From an uncultured Erysipelotrichaceae bacterium (lineage in GTDB: Bacteria; Bacillota_I; Bacilli_A; Erysipelotrichales; Coprobacillaceae): a stretch of 26,645 nucleotides of DNA. This document shows, piece by piece, positions 1 to 9,662 of this stretch. Position numbers and translations under genes: made by a program. The stretch spans positions 1 through 26,645 of the forward strand of contig CAJUOS010000033.1 of assembly GCA_910588075.1 (NCBI GenBank), read 5' to 3'. Positions within the stretch are counted from its first letter, which is position 1. Every line of letters begins with the position of its first letter. Under the pieces are notes generated by a model. The model did no database searches. It saw only the letters and a list, made by a program, of their open reading frames with translations, and was not told the DNA's origin.

Positions 1-69
1 GAAATCTTTAACATATTATAGCATAAAGCAAATATTAATACAATGCTTTTAGCAACATTTTTATACAAG

Positions 70-106
70 TAAAAAGAAGTTGAATTCATATCAACTTCTT
101 CATTTT
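70..106 (-). terminator. Rho-independent terminator after purB
   Basis: A perfect 10-bp inverted repeat (74-83 pairing with 91-100, 7-nt loop) is followed on the minus strand by a T run at 71-75. It starts directly after the purB stop codon and is the natural end of the purine operon. The A/T run on the other side could let it act in both directions. Positions 1-69 contain no gene that I can support. Confidence 0.9.
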
Positions 107-1489
107 TTATTTTAACTTCAAATCTGCCAACTTATTAGCTAAACCAATATAAGATGCTGGTGTCATATTAACTAATGTTTCCCTATCTTCATCAGATAAC
201 ATTTCTAAACTTTCTGCAAATTGAATAATATCTTCTTTAGAAATATTCTTACCTCTTGTTAAAGCTTTTAATGTATCATAAGCATCAGGTACACCATATT
301 TTCTTAACATGGTTTGTATTGGTTCAGCAAGAACTTCCCACTTCTCATTTAAATCACTTGCTAATTTATCTTTATTAACAACACACTTTGCCAAACCATT
401 CATAGTTTCATTAATAGCTTGTAATGAATAGCCAAATGCTAAACCTAAATTTCTTTGTGAAGAAGAATCAGATAAATCTCTTTGCATACGTGATTTAGGA
501 AGTTTATTAGATAATGCTATACAAATATGATTAGACATATCTACATTGGCTTCACTGTTTTCAAAACGAATCGGATTAACCTTATGAGGCATTGTACTGC
601 TTCCCACTTCACCTTTTACAGGAATTTGTTTAAAATATTCCATGGAAATGTATAGCCACATATCAACATCAAAATCAACCAACACATTATTAAAATGACG
701 AATACCATCTAAAATATGACAAGTATAATCATGACTTTCTATTTGTGTTGTTAATGGATTAAATGTTAATCCTAAATATTCTTCAACAAATTTTTTAGCC
801 ATAACTTGCCAATCAACATTAGGAAAAGCAGTTAAAATAGCACTATAATTACCAGTTGCTCCATTAAATTTAGCCTTTATTTGAATATTCTCAATATTCT
901 CTATACTTGATGCTAAACGATAAGCATAAACTTTAAATTCTTTACCTATTGTTGTAGGTGTTGCAGGTTGTCCATGAGTATGTGCTAACATAGCATCATC
1001 TTTATGATTGACTGCCCATTGATTAATCACATCAGCAAATTCTTTAGCCTTAGGTGCCCAAACATCTTTAAGTCCATATTTTAACATACAAGCATAAGAT
1101 GTATTATTAATATCTTCAGAAGTACAACCAATATGAACAAAGCTAATTAAATAATCATATCCCATTGTTTTTAAAGCATTACCAATAAAATACTCTACTG
1201 CTTTTACATCATGACGAGTTGTTGCTTCAATATCTTTAATAGCCTTAAATGAATCATAATTAAAATCATTAGAAATAGATTCTATTTTATTCATATCTTT
1301 TTTATCAAATTTTCTTAAAATATCACTATCAATATTTTCAATTAAAAATTTTAACCATTGAATTTCAACAAAAACTCTATATTTAACCAAAGCATACTCA
1401 GAGAAATATTCTCCTAATGCATCTTTGATTCCAGAATAACGTCCATCTAATGGACAAAGTGTTAAACTTTCAAATTTTTGATTTTCCAT
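107..1489 (-). CDS. purB: Adenylosuccinate lyase PurB
   Basis: Cleaves SAICAR to AICAR plus fumarate, and adenylosuccinate to AMP, in the cytoplasm. The fumarase/aspartase superfamily signature SSTMPHKVNP lies at about residues 297-306, and the THGQPATP motif with the catalytic-region His at about residue 172. The N-terminus (CPLDGRY, FSEY) and the segments around RHDVKAVEYF, TSEDINN and NWEVLAEPIQT-like sequence resemble the E. coli-type enzyme (about 456 aa) more than the shorter B. subtilis type; this is from memory, not alignment. The frame is open to a GTG at 1501, but the ATG at 1489 is preferred: GGTGGAG lies 7 nt upstream, inside the last codons of purL, and the ATG follows the purL stop by one base. 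It is the last gene of the operon, 460 aa, with no sign of damage. Confidence 0.95.
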   Translation of the reverse strand: MENQKFESLTLCPLDGRYSGIKDALGEYFSEYALVKYRVFVEIQWLKFLIENIDSDILRKFDKKDMNKIESISNDFNYDSFKAIKDIEATTRHDVKAVEYFIGNALKTMGYDYLISFVHIGCTSEDINNTSYACMLKYGLKDVWAPKAKEFADVINQWAVNHKDDAMLAHTHGQPATPTTIGKEFKVYAYRLASSIENIENIQIKAKFNGATGNYSAILTAFPNVDWQVMAKKFVEEYLGLTFNPLTTQIESHDYTCHILDGIRHFNNVLVDFDVDMWLYISMEYFKQIPVKGEVGSSTMPHKVNPIRFENSEANVDMSNHICIALSNKLPKSRMQRDLSDSSSQRNLGLAFGYSLQAINETMNGLAKCVVNKDKLASDLNEKWEVLAEPIQTMLRKYGVPDAYDTLKALTRGKNISKEDIIQFAESLEMLSDEDRETLVNMTPASYIGLANKLADLKLK

Positions 1490-1490
1490 T

Positions 1491-4400
1491 CTATTCTCCA
1501 CCTTTAAAATATTTTACACCAGCTTCAAATAATAACTGATCCATTTCTCCATAAATATTTTTGTTTCTATTTTGTCCTTGTCTTTCACTATGTCCCATCT
1601 TTCCAAGAACTCGACCATCTAATGAAACAATACCTTCAATAGCCATCATAGATCCATTTGGATTATATGGAGATTCCATTGTAGGTTGTCCCTGACTATC
1701 AACATATTGAGTAAAAACTTGTCCATTTTCAAATAACTTTTCAATGACTTCTTTTGGAGCAACGAATCTTCCTTCTCCATGACTAATTGGTATTGTATGA
1801 ATATCACCAACATTAAGATTTGCTAACCAAGGAGATTTAACAGAAGCGATTCTTGTTTCTACCATTTGTGATAAATGTCGTCCAATTGTATTAAAAGTTA
1901 AGGTTGGATCATCTTTATCCATTTCCTTAATATTGCCATATGGCAATAATCCTAATTTTACTAATGCTTGGAATCCATTGCAAATACCAATCATTAAACC
2001 TTCTCTATTATCTAATAAATCACTAATAGCATCTTTCAATTTTGGATTTCTGAGAACTGTCGCAATAAACTTACCAGATCCTTCTGGTTCATCACCAGCA
2101 CTAAATCCACCAGGTAACATCACTATTTGAGCCTTTCTAATAGCTTGTTCTAATTCATCAACTGATTTTTTAATATCTTCTTCAGTCTTATTTCTAATCA
2201 ATACTAATTCAACTTTAGCTCCTGCTTTTTCAAAAGCTCTCTTTGAATCATATTCACAGTTTGTTCCTGGGAATACTGGAATCACAACATTAACTTCATC
2301 ATAAACTTTTGAAGCATGTAATATTGTTCTTTCATGACAATCCTTAACAATCATATCAGATGTAGGAGCTTTTTCTTTAGTTGGATAAACATCATCTAAA
2401 ATAGATTCATAAATATCATAAGCTTCATCCAGTGATAATGTCTCATTGTTATAAGAAATATGATGTGTATTATTTGTATGACCAATAATTCTTGTATTTT
2501 CTAATGTGACAACAGTATCATTTTCTACTTCTAAAATAATATTTCCATAGCTCTTCTCAATCATTGTTTCTAATGTTAAATTTTTATCTAATTCAACACC
2601 AACAGCGTTACCAAATGCCATCTTATAAACAGCTTCAATAATACCACCATCTTTAATAGTATAAGCACTATAAACTTGTTTGTTTTTGATTAATTCCATA
2701 ACAGTATCATATTGTTTCTTTAAGGCTTCAAAATCATAAACATGAAATTGATCTTTAGGTAACATTATTTCAACCAATGTATGATTAGCTTCTTTTAATT
2801 CAGGAGTCATGACATCATCAACCTCTGCTCCTGTAATAGCAAATGAAACTAATGTTGGAGGGACATCTAAATCTTCAAATGATCCTGACATAGAATCTTT
2901 ACCACCAATTGATGGAAGTTTTAATTCAGATTGAACACGATAAGCTCCAAGTAAAGCAGCAAAAGGTTTTCCCCATTTACTAGGAATATCTAATAATTTT
3001 TCAAAATATTCTTGAAATGAGAAACGAATTGTATGATAATTTCCACCCATAGCAACTATTTTAGCAACTGATTCTACAATAGCATACATAGCCCCATGAT
3101 ATGGAGACCATTTAGAAATAAGTGGACTATATCCATAACTCATTAATGAACATGTTGTTGTTTCCTTTCCTAAAACAGGAATTAAAGCAGCCATTCCTTC
3201 TGTCTCTGTTCTCAATGTTTTTCCTCCAAATGGAGATAAAACTGTTCCATTACCAATTGAAGAATCAAATCTTTCTACAAGTCCTTTTTGTCCGCAAACA
3301 GATAAACGACTTAAAACTTCTTTTGAAGTTTCAACAAATGAATTTTGTTTTATTTCATCAAAAGGTGTAGAAGTGAAATCTGGTAATTGTACTTCAATAT
3401 TTTGATGACGAGATGCTCCATTCTTATCTAGGAATGCTCTATCAATATCAACAACAGTTTGTCCTAAATAACACATTGTTAAACGATTATTATCAGTAAC
3501 AGTTGCCACTCTCACAACTTCTAAATTTTCATCAATACAAGCTTGTTTCATAAAGGCTTCATCTTTTTCATCAATGACAATAGCCATACGTTCTTGTGAT
3601 TCAGAAATAGCTAATTCTGTTCCAGTTAATCCTTCATATTTCTTTAAAACAGCATCTAAATTTATGTTTAATCCAGGAGCCAATTCTCCAACAGCTACAC
3701 AGACTCCTCCAGCACCAAAGTCATTACAACGAATAATTTTCTCAGAAACTTCTTTATTTCTAAACAATCTTTGAATTTTTCTTTCTTCTACTGGATTTCC
3801 TTTTTGAACTTCAGCTCCAGCAGTTGTTGTTGTCTTTAATTCATGAGATTTAGAAGAACCAGTCGCTCCTCCAATACCATCACGACCTGTTCTACCTCCA
3901 ATTAATAAAACAATATGATCTTTTAATGGTTCTAAACGCTTCACTTGTTCTTTTGGAGCAGCAGCTACAACAGCTCCTACTTCCATACGTTTTGCTACAT
4001 ATCCTTCATCATAAACCTCATGCACATAACCTGTTGTTAAACCAATTTGGTTTCCATAACTCGAAAAACCATGTGCAGCTTCTTGACAAATTTTTCTTTG
4101 AGGAAGTTTTCCTTTTAATGTTTCATCTAATGATTTTCTAGGATCACCTGCTCCTGTAATACGCATTGATTGATAAACATAAGCTCTTCCTGATAATGGA
4201 TCACGAATAGCTCCTCCTAAACATGTTGCAGCACCACCAAATGGTTCAATTTCAGTTGGGTGGTTATGAGTTTCATTTTTGAACATTAATAACCAATCTT
4301 CATCTCCATCAGTTGTATGAATTTTTAATTCAACTGAACATGCATTAATTTCTTCAGAAACTTCTAAATCATCTAAGTATCCTGTTTTTCTTAATTCTTT

Positions 4401-5246
4401 CATAGATATTGTTGCTAAATCCATTAATGTTAATGGACGTTTTGTATCAATACCATAAACAAGATGTCTTGATGTTTTATAATCTTCAATATCTTTTTCT
4501 AATATTTCTTTAAAAGCTCCATTTTGAATATCTAAATCTGTAATAATTGTTGCAAATGTTGTATGACGACAATGATCAGACCAATATGTATCTAAAACTT
4601 TTAATTCTGTTTCAGTAGGATCTCTTTTTTCTTCATTTTTAAAATAATCTTGTGTAACTTTTAAATCATCATAATTCATTGCCATACCATTATTTTTAAT
4701 ATATTGTTTTAATTCATCATCACTAAAATCAATAAATCCTTCAATGACTGGTACAGCATCTATATGAACATCATCTTCTGTTAAATCATGTACTTTATCT
4801 AATGAAGCTAAACGTTGATCCACAGGATTAATTAAATAATTTTGAATACGCTTCATATCTTCATCATTGATTTGCCCTTTTAAAACAATCAATTTAGCAC
4901 ATTTAACTTTAACATTTTTTTCTCCTGTTAATAATTGAAAACATTGTTCACAAGCATCTGCTCTTTGATCATATTGACCAGGTAAGTATTCAATAGCAAA
5001 CACTCTAGCATCTTTGATAGGATACTCTTCTCTATAAATATCATCAACCATTGGTTCACTTAAAATAGTTGGAATTCCTTGATTTAAAACATCTTCTGAT
5101 ACTCCTTGAACATCATAACGATTGACAACACTTAAAGATTCTAATGTATCAATCTTTAATTGTGTTTTTACATTACTCAAGATTTCATCAGCTTCAACTG
5201 AATAATCTTTTCTTTTTTCTACATATATACGATATACTTGATTCAT
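1491..5246 (-). CDS. purL: Phosphoribosylformylglycinamidine synthase, single-chain PurL
   Basis: Converts FGAR, ATP and glutamine to FGAM, step 4 of de novo purine synthesis. At 1251 aa it is the large fused form: an N-terminal PurS-like region (about 1-150), two AIRS-like synthase halves with the NETHNHPTEIEPFGGAATC segment near residue 325, and a C-terminal class I glutaminase from about residue 1000. The glutaminase nucleophile Cys lies in GICNGFQ (about residue 1089) and its His in ISHGEG (about 1156). The separate PurS/PurL/PurQ arrangement of Bacillus is therefore not used here. The ATG at 5246 has GAGGTG upstream, and the gene starts 11 nt after the purD stop. It matches the one-chain form known from clostridia and streptococci. 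Confidence 0.96.
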   Translation of the reverse strand: MNQVYRIYVEKRKDYSVEADEILSNVKTQLKIDTLESLSVVNRYDVQGVSEDVLNQGIPTILSEPMVDDIYREEYPIKDARVFAIEYLPGQYDQRADACEQCFQLLTGEKNVKVKCAKLIVLKGQINDEDMKRIQNYLINPVDQRLASLDKVHDLTEDDVHIDAVPVIEGFIDFSDDELKQYIKNNGMAMNYDDLKVTQDYFKNEEKRDPTETELKVLDTYWSDHCRHTTFATIITDLDIQNGAFKEILEKDIEDYKTSRHLVYGIDTKRPLTLMDLATISMKELRKTGYLDDLEVSEEINACSVELKIHTTDGDEDWLLMFKNETHNHPTEIEPFGGAATCLGGAIRDPLSGRAYVYQSMRITGAGDPRKSLDETLKGKLPQRKICQEAAHGFSSYGNQIGLTTGYVHEVYDEGYVAKRMEVGAVVAAAPKEQVKRLEPLKDHIVLLIGGRTGRDGIGGATGSSKSHELKTTTTAGAEVQKGNPVEERKIQRLFRNKEVSEKIIRCNDFGAGGVCVAVGELAPGLNINLDAVLKKYEGLTGTELAISESQERMAIVIDEKDEAFMKQACIDENLEVVRVATVTDNNRLTMCYLGQTVVDIDRAFLDKNGASRHQNIEVQLPDFTSTPFDEIKQNSFVETSKEVLSRLSVCGQKGLVERFDSSIGNGTVLSPFGGKTLRTETEGMAALIPVLGKETTTCSLMSYGYSPLISKWSPYHGAMYAIVESVAKIVAMGGNYHTIRFSFQEYFEKLLDIPSKWGKPFAALLGAYRVQSELKLPSIGGKDSMSGSFEDLDVPPTLVSFAITGAEVDDVMTPELKEANHTLVEIMLPKDQFHVYDFEALKKQYDTVMELIKNKQVYSAYTIKDGGIIEAVYKMAFGNAVGVELDKNLTLETMIEKSYGNIILEVENDTVVTLENTRIIGHTNNTHHISYNNETLSLDEAYDIYESILDDVYPTKEKAPTSDMIVKDCHERTILHASKVYDEVNVVIPVFPGTNCEYDSKRAFEKAGAKVELVLIRNKTEEDIKKSVDELEQAIRKAQIVMLPGGFSAGDEPEGSGKFIATVLRNPKLKDAISDLLDNREGLMIGICNGFQALVKLGLLPYGNIKEMDKDDPTLTFNTIGRHLSQMVETRIASVKSPWLANLNVGDIHTIPISHGEGRFVAPKEVIEKLFENGQVFTQYVDSQGQPTMESPYNPNGSMMAIEGIVSLDGRVLGKMGHSERQGQNRNKNIYGEMDQLLFEAGVKYFKGGE

Positions 5247-5257
5247 CTTTTCACCTC

Positions 5258-6511
5258 TTACATTAAACCAATGTCTTTTCGATAATATTTACCTTCAAAA
5301 TCAATCACATCAGCAGCTTTATAAACTTTTTCTCTTGTTTCCTCTAATGAAGTTCCTAATGCACAAATATTTAATACACGACCACCACTTGTTACAATTT
5401 GATCATCCTTAAATGAAGTGCCAGCATGGAAAACAATAATATCATCTGCAATATCTTTTAATCCTGTAATCACTTTACCTTTTTCATAACTTCCAGGATA
5501 TCCACCACTAGCCAAAACTAAACATGCAACATGTTCATCTTTCCATTTGACTTCTACTTGATCTAAAGTTCCTGTTGACACAGCATACATAATATCAAAT
5601 AAATCACTATCTAAACGAAGTAAAATAGATTGTGTTTCAGGATCTCCAAAGCGAACATTAAATTCAAGAACTTTAGCTTTGTTATCTTCGATCATTAAAC
5701 CAATAAAAACAACACCTCTATAATCCATACCATCTGCTTTTAAACCATCCATAAATGGATCTAAAATATCTTTCTTCATAATTTCATCCATTCCACTAGG
5801 CATAAATGGATTTGGTGATACAGTTCCCATACCACCTGTATTAGGTCCTTTATTTCCATCATAGACTTGTTTATGATCTTTTGCACTGACCATTGGAATA
5901 ATTGTCTTTCCATCAGTAAAACAAAGTAAAGAACATTCAAAACCTGTTAAAAATTCTTCTAATACAACTTTACTTCCAGCTCCATCCAAGCTTCCATCTA
6001 TCATCATTTCTTTAAGTGTATCTTTTGCCATTTGTTCATTTTCACAAATAACAACACCTTTTCCAGCTGCTAACCCATCTGCCTTTACAACCACTGGATA
6101 AGCAAAATCTTTTAAAGCATCAATAGCTTCTTGATAAGAATTAACTTCTTGATATGCAGCAGTAGGAATATGATGTCTTGCCATAAAATCTTTAGAGAAA
6201 GCTTTACTGCCTTCTAAAGTTGCAGCAAACTTTCTAGGTCCAAAAACCTTATGACCATGTTCTTCCAATAAATCAGCTAATCCCATACATAAAGGCACTT
6301 CTGGACCAATAACAGTAAAATCAATATGATTTTCTTCCACAAAACGTAAAATACCATCTAAATCTTCAACATTTCCTAAATGACATATTCCAAACTCAGC
6401 TATTCCTGGATTTCCTGGAATAGCATGAATTTCATCAACTTTAGGACTTTTATTTAATGCATAAGCAATCGCATGTTCACGACCACCACTCCCAATAACT
6501 AGTACTTTCAC
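5258..6511 (-). CDS. purD: Phosphoribosylamine-glycine ligase PurD
   Basis: GAR synthetase: phosphoribosylamine + glycine + ATP to GAR, step 2 of the pathway. The N-terminal Rossmann motif VLVIGSGGREHA begins at residue 3. The ATP-grasp domain includes VVKADGLAAGKGVV, the GPNTGGMGTVSP segment and the metal-binding FNVRFGDPETQ. The frame runs open to an ATG at 6586 inside purH, but the GTG at 6511 is chosen: a perfect AGGAGG lies 6 nt upstream, and the family N-terminus (KVLVIGSGGREHA) begins exactly there. This gives 417 aa, normal for PurD, and removes a spurious 25-residue extension overlapping purH. It lies 10 nt after the purH stop. Confidence 0.95.
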   Translation of the reverse strand: MKVLVIGSGGREHAIAYALNKSPKVDEIHAIPGNPGIAEFGICHLGNVEDLDGILRFVEENHIDFTVIGPEVPLCMGLADLLEEHGHKVFGPRKFAATLEGSKAFSKDFMARHHIPTAAYQEVNSYQEAIDALKDFAYPVVVKADGLAAGKGVVICENEQMAKDTLKEMMIDGSLDGAGSKVVLEEFLTGFECSLLCFTDGKTIIPMVSAKDHKQVYDGNKGPNTGGMGTVSPNPFMPSGMDEIMKKDILDPFMDGLKADGMDYRGVVFIGLMIEDNKAKVLEFNVRFGDPETQSILLRLDSDLFDIMYAVSTGTLDQVEVKWKDEHVACLVLASGGYPGSYEKGKVITGLKDIADDIIVFHAGTSFKDDQIVTSGGRVLNICALGTSLEETREKVYKAADVIDFEGKYYRKDIGLM

Positions 6512-6521
6512 TTTTATCCTC

Positions 6522-8045
6522 CTAATGTCTAAAATGTCTATACCCACTAAAGACCATAGGTACATCATGTTCATTACATAAATCAATTGAATCTTGATCT
6601 CTTACACTACCACCTGGTTGTACAATAGCTCTAATTCCAGCATCAATAGCAACTTGAGCACAATCATTGAATGGGAAGAATGCATCTGAAGCTAAAACTG
6701 CATCCTTAAAATCTTTATCAGGATTATTATGAATAGCATTTTCTAATGCCCATACTCTTGATGTTTGTCCACCACCAATTGCTAAAGTAACACCATTTTT
6801 AACAATACAAATAGCATTTGATTTGACATATTTAACAACCTTCATACCAAATTCCATATCATCTAATTGAGATTGAGTTGGTTGAGCATTTGTTACAACC
6901 TTCATTTCATCAATCATTTTTGTGTTTAATTCTTGAACTAAAACTTTTCCTTCAAGATACTTAATATCATATTTTGCATCTCTTGCATCTAAATTCTTTA
7001 ATTTTAAGATACGTAAATTTTTCTTTTTCTTTAAAACTTCTAAAGCATCTTCATCAAAATCAGGGGCAGCAACAATTTCTAAGAAAATCTTGTGCATTTC
7101 TTCAGCAGTTGCTTTATCTACTTTGTAATTAACAGCAACAATTCCTCCAAAAATAGATTGAGGATCAGCTTCATAAGCTTTCATATATGATTCATATCCT
7201 GTACTTCCAACTGCAACTCCACAAGGTGTAGAATGTTTAATAGCAGCTGTTACAATTTGATTATCAAACTCTCTTACAACAGCAACTGCACCATATAAAT
7301 CATTAACATTATTAAATGAGATTTCTTTTCCATGTAATTGTTCATAATCTAATAATGATTTTTGAACATAAGGATCTTCATATTTATTAGCAGCTTGTTG
7401 AGAGTTCTCACCATAACGTAAATGTTCTACTTTCTTTAATGAAATATTTAAAGTATCTGGGAAATCATCCCCTACAACATCTGCAAAATAACGAGAAATC
7501 ATAGCATCATATGCTCCTGTTGTACTGAATGCCTTATATGCTAGATTAAGTCTAAAATCATAATCATCAGTATGTTTTTCAAGTGCTTCTAATACATTTT
7601 GATAATCACTAGGATCTGTAACAATCAAAACATCTTTAAAGTTTTTAGCAGCACTTCTAATCATTGAAGGACCACCAATATCAATATTTTCGATCATATC
7701 AGCCATTGGTTTTCCTGCTTTTAATGCTTTTTCAAATTCATAAAGATTGACACAAACCAAATCAATAGGTTGAATTCCCATTTCTTCAACAGTTTGAACA
7801 TGTTCTTCTACATCTCTTCTATATAATAAACCACCATGAACTTTTGGATGTAAAGTTTTCACTCTTCCATCTAAAATTTCAGGAAATCCTGTAACATCAT
7901 CAATCGCAATAGCATCAATACCAGCTTCTTTTAACTTATTTAATGTACCACCAGTAGAAACAATTTCAAAACCTAACTTTACTAACCCATTACAAAAATC
8001 AACAACACCATCTTTATTTGTAACAGAAACTAATGCTCTTCTCAT
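6522..8045 (-). CDS. purH: Bifunctional AICAR transformylase / IMP cyclohydrolase PurH
   Basis: Catalyses the last two steps to IMP: AICAR formylation by 10-formyl-THF, then ring closure. The N-terminal MGS-like cyclohydrolase domain (about 1-190) has STGGT and FPEILDGRVKTLHPKVHGGLL. The transformylase domain follows, with RYGENSQQ at 210-217 (many homologues have RYGENPHQ), the catalytic Lys-His pair at 270-271 in IKHSTPCG, and the usual C-terminus ending RHFRH. At 507 aa it is full length. The ATG overlaps the purN stop (ATGA), with an SD (AAAGGG) inside purN, so translation is probably coupled. Its substrate AICAR (ZMP) is the riboswitch ligand at the head of the operon. Confidence 0.96.
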   Translation of the reverse strand: MRRALVSVTNKDGVVDFCNGLVKLGFEIVSTGGTLNKLKEAGIDAIAIDDVTGFPEILDGRVKTLHPKVHGGLLYRRDVEEHVQTVEEMGIQPIDLVCVNLYEFEKALKAGKPMADMIENIDIGGPSMIRSAAKNFKDVLIVTDPSDYQNVLEALEKHTDDYDFRLNLAYKAFSTTGAYDAMISRYFADVVGDDFPDTLNISLKKVEHLRYGENSQQAANKYEDPYVQKSLLDYEQLHGKEISFNNVNDLYGAVAVVREFDNQIVTAAIKHSTPCGVAVGSTGYESYMKAYEADPQSIFGGIVAVNYKVDKATAEEMHKIFLEIVAAPDFDEDALEVLKKKKNLRILKLKNLDARDAKYDIKYLEGKVLVQELNTKMIDEMKVVTNAQPTQSQLDDMEFGMKVVKYVKSNAICIVKNGVTLAIGGGQTSRVWALENAIHNNPDKDFKDAVLASDAFFPFNDCAQVAIDAGIRAIVQPGGSVRDQDSIDLCNEHDVPMVFSGYRHFRH

Positions 8046-8632
8046 ATTATTTCAACCCTTTCATTTTCAATTTTTATTCTATGATCTGCAAATAATCCAA
8101 CTGCTTTTGGTAAAATACGATGTTCAATTTCTAAAATTCTTTCTTGTATCTCTTCAGCTGTCTTTAAATCTGAAATATCAACAGCCTCTTGTAAAATAAT
8201 TGGTCCTCCATCAACAATTGGAGAAACAAAATGAACAGTTGCTCCACTTACCTTTACCCCTCTTTTTAAAGCGGCTTCATGAACATGTAAGCCATAAAAT
8301 CCAGGTCCACAAAAAGATGGAATTAAAGAAGGATGAATATTAATAATTCTATTTTGATATAATTCAATCAAACGTTCACTAACAATAGCTAAATATCCTG
8401 CTAAAACAATCAATTCAATTTCTTCTTCCTGTAATCTTTGAATTAATAAATCATCATCTCTTATATATTCAGCTTGAATTCCTGCTAGCCTTGCACGTTC
8501 TAAGCCATATGCTTTTTTTCTTGAAGAAACAACCAATTTAATCTCAGCATTGATTTCTTGATTTTGGCAAGCATCAATAATAGATTGTAAATCAGTTCCT
8601 CCTCCTGAAACAAAGACTGCTACTTTTAGCAT
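8042..8632 (-). CDS. purN: Phosphoribosylglycinamide formyltransferase PurN
   Basis: Transfers formyl from 10-formyl-THF to GAR to give FGAR (step 3). The N-terminal motif VAVFVSGGGTDLQS fits the GART fold. The catalytic triad is visible: Asn98 and His100 in NIHPSL, and Asp141 in VDGGPIILQ. The segment FCGPGFYGLHVHEAALKRG is the slightly longer loop known in clostridial PurN. 196 aa, normal length. It overlaps the purM end by 7 nt (ATGCTAA); AAGGGAG about 7 nt upstream serves as SD. It depends on Fhs, encoded first in the operon, for its cofactor. Confidence 0.95.
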   Translation of the reverse strand: MLKVAVFVSGGGTDLQSIIDACQNQEINAEIKLVVSSRKKAYGLERARLAGIQAEYIRDDDLLIQRLQEEEIELIVLAGYLAIVSERLIELYQNRIINIHPSLIPSFCGPGFYGLHVHEAALKRGVKVSGATVHFVSPIVDGGPIILQEAVDISDLKTAEEIQERILEIEHRILPKAVGLFADHRIKIENERVEII

Positions 8633-9651
8633 AATTCAACTCCCTTATCACCTGCTTCAATACTTCCTACAACATAACAAGTATCTCCTGCTTCTTGGAT
8701 AGCTGCCATAGCTTTATCAACATCTTGAGGAGCTAAAGCAATAACCATACCTAACCCCATATTAAAAGTATTATACATCATCTTTTCAGCTATATTTCCA
8801 TTTTTAGCAATCAAATCAAAGATTGCTGGAACTTCATAACTATTCTTTTTCATAATTGCTTTCACACCTTCAGGTAGCATTCTTGGTATATTTTCAAAGA
8901 AACCACCACCAGTAATATGACTACATCCTTTGACTTTAACACCAGCATTTTTTATATTTTTTAATGCTTTAACATAGATTCTTGTAGGTTCAATCAAAGC
9001 TTCTCCTAATGTTTTTCCTAATTCATCATAATATGTATTTAATGATTCTTCTGTCATCTCAAAAACTTTTCTCACAAGAGAAAATCCATTACTATGAACA
9101 CCACTAGAAGCGATTCCCACTAATACATCACCAGATTGAATATTTTCTCCATTAATAATATCTTTTTTATCAACAACTCCTACTGCAAAACCAGCAAGAT
9201 CATAATCATTTTCAGGCATAAGTCCTGGATGCTCCGCTGTTTCTCCACCAACCAAAGCACATTCTGATTGTTTACATCCTTCAGCAACTCCACTTACAAT
9301 AGTTGCTATTTTTTCAGGATAGTTTTTTCCACATGCTATATAATCCAAGAAGAAAAGTGGTTCTCCTCCTGAACAAGCAATATCATTAACACACATAGCA
9401 ACAGCATCAATTCCTATCGTATCATGCTTATCCATAACGAAAGCAAGTTTTACCTTTGTTCCACAACCATCAGTTCCAGATAAAAGAACTGGTTCTTCCA
9501 TATTCTTAATTGCGCTTAAATCAAATGCTCCTGCAAATCCTCCAAGTCCACCTAATACCTCAGGTCTCATTGTTTCTTTAACATGTTTTTTCATTAATTC
9601 AACTGATTTATATCCAGCTTCAATATCTACACCAGCTTTTTTATAATCCAT
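8626..9651 (-). CDS. purM: Phosphoribosylformylglycinamidine cyclo-ligase PurM
   Basis: AIR synthetase: FGAM + ATP to AIR (step 5). It opens with the family N-terminus DYKKAGVDIEAG, followed by GGFAGAFDL, the ATP/metal-binding region SGTDGCGTKVKLA, DAVAMCVNDI and LVGGETAEHPG. 341 aa, complete. The ATG is preceded by AAGGAGA at a 7-nt spacing. It follows purC by 11 nt; in many clostridial operons purF sits at this junction, but there is no room for it here. Confidence 0.96.
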   Translation of the reverse strand: MDYKKAGVDIEAGYKSVELMKKHVKETMRPEVLGGLGGFAGAFDLSAIKNMEEPVLLSGTDGCGTKVKLAFVMDKHDTIGIDAVAMCVNDIACSGGEPLFFLDYIACGKNYPEKIATIVSGVAEGCKQSECALVGGETAEHPGLMPENDYDLAGFAVGVVDKKDIINGENIQSGDVLVGIASSGVHSNGFSLVRKVFEMTEESLNTYYDELGKTLGEALIEPTRIYVKALKNIKNAGVKVKGCSHITGGGFFENIPRMLPEGVKAIMKKNSYEVPAIFDLIAKNGNIAEKMMYNTFNMGLGMVIALAPQDVDKAMAAIQEAGDTCYVVGSIEAGDKGVELC

Positions 9652-9662
9652 CTTTATTCTCC

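Noticed and set aside
1933..4141. Several plus-strand open frames of 65-82 codons inside purL
   Set aside because: They are antisense shadows of a strongly conserved gene, without ribosome sites and with low-complexity, Leu/Phe/Gln-rich translations.
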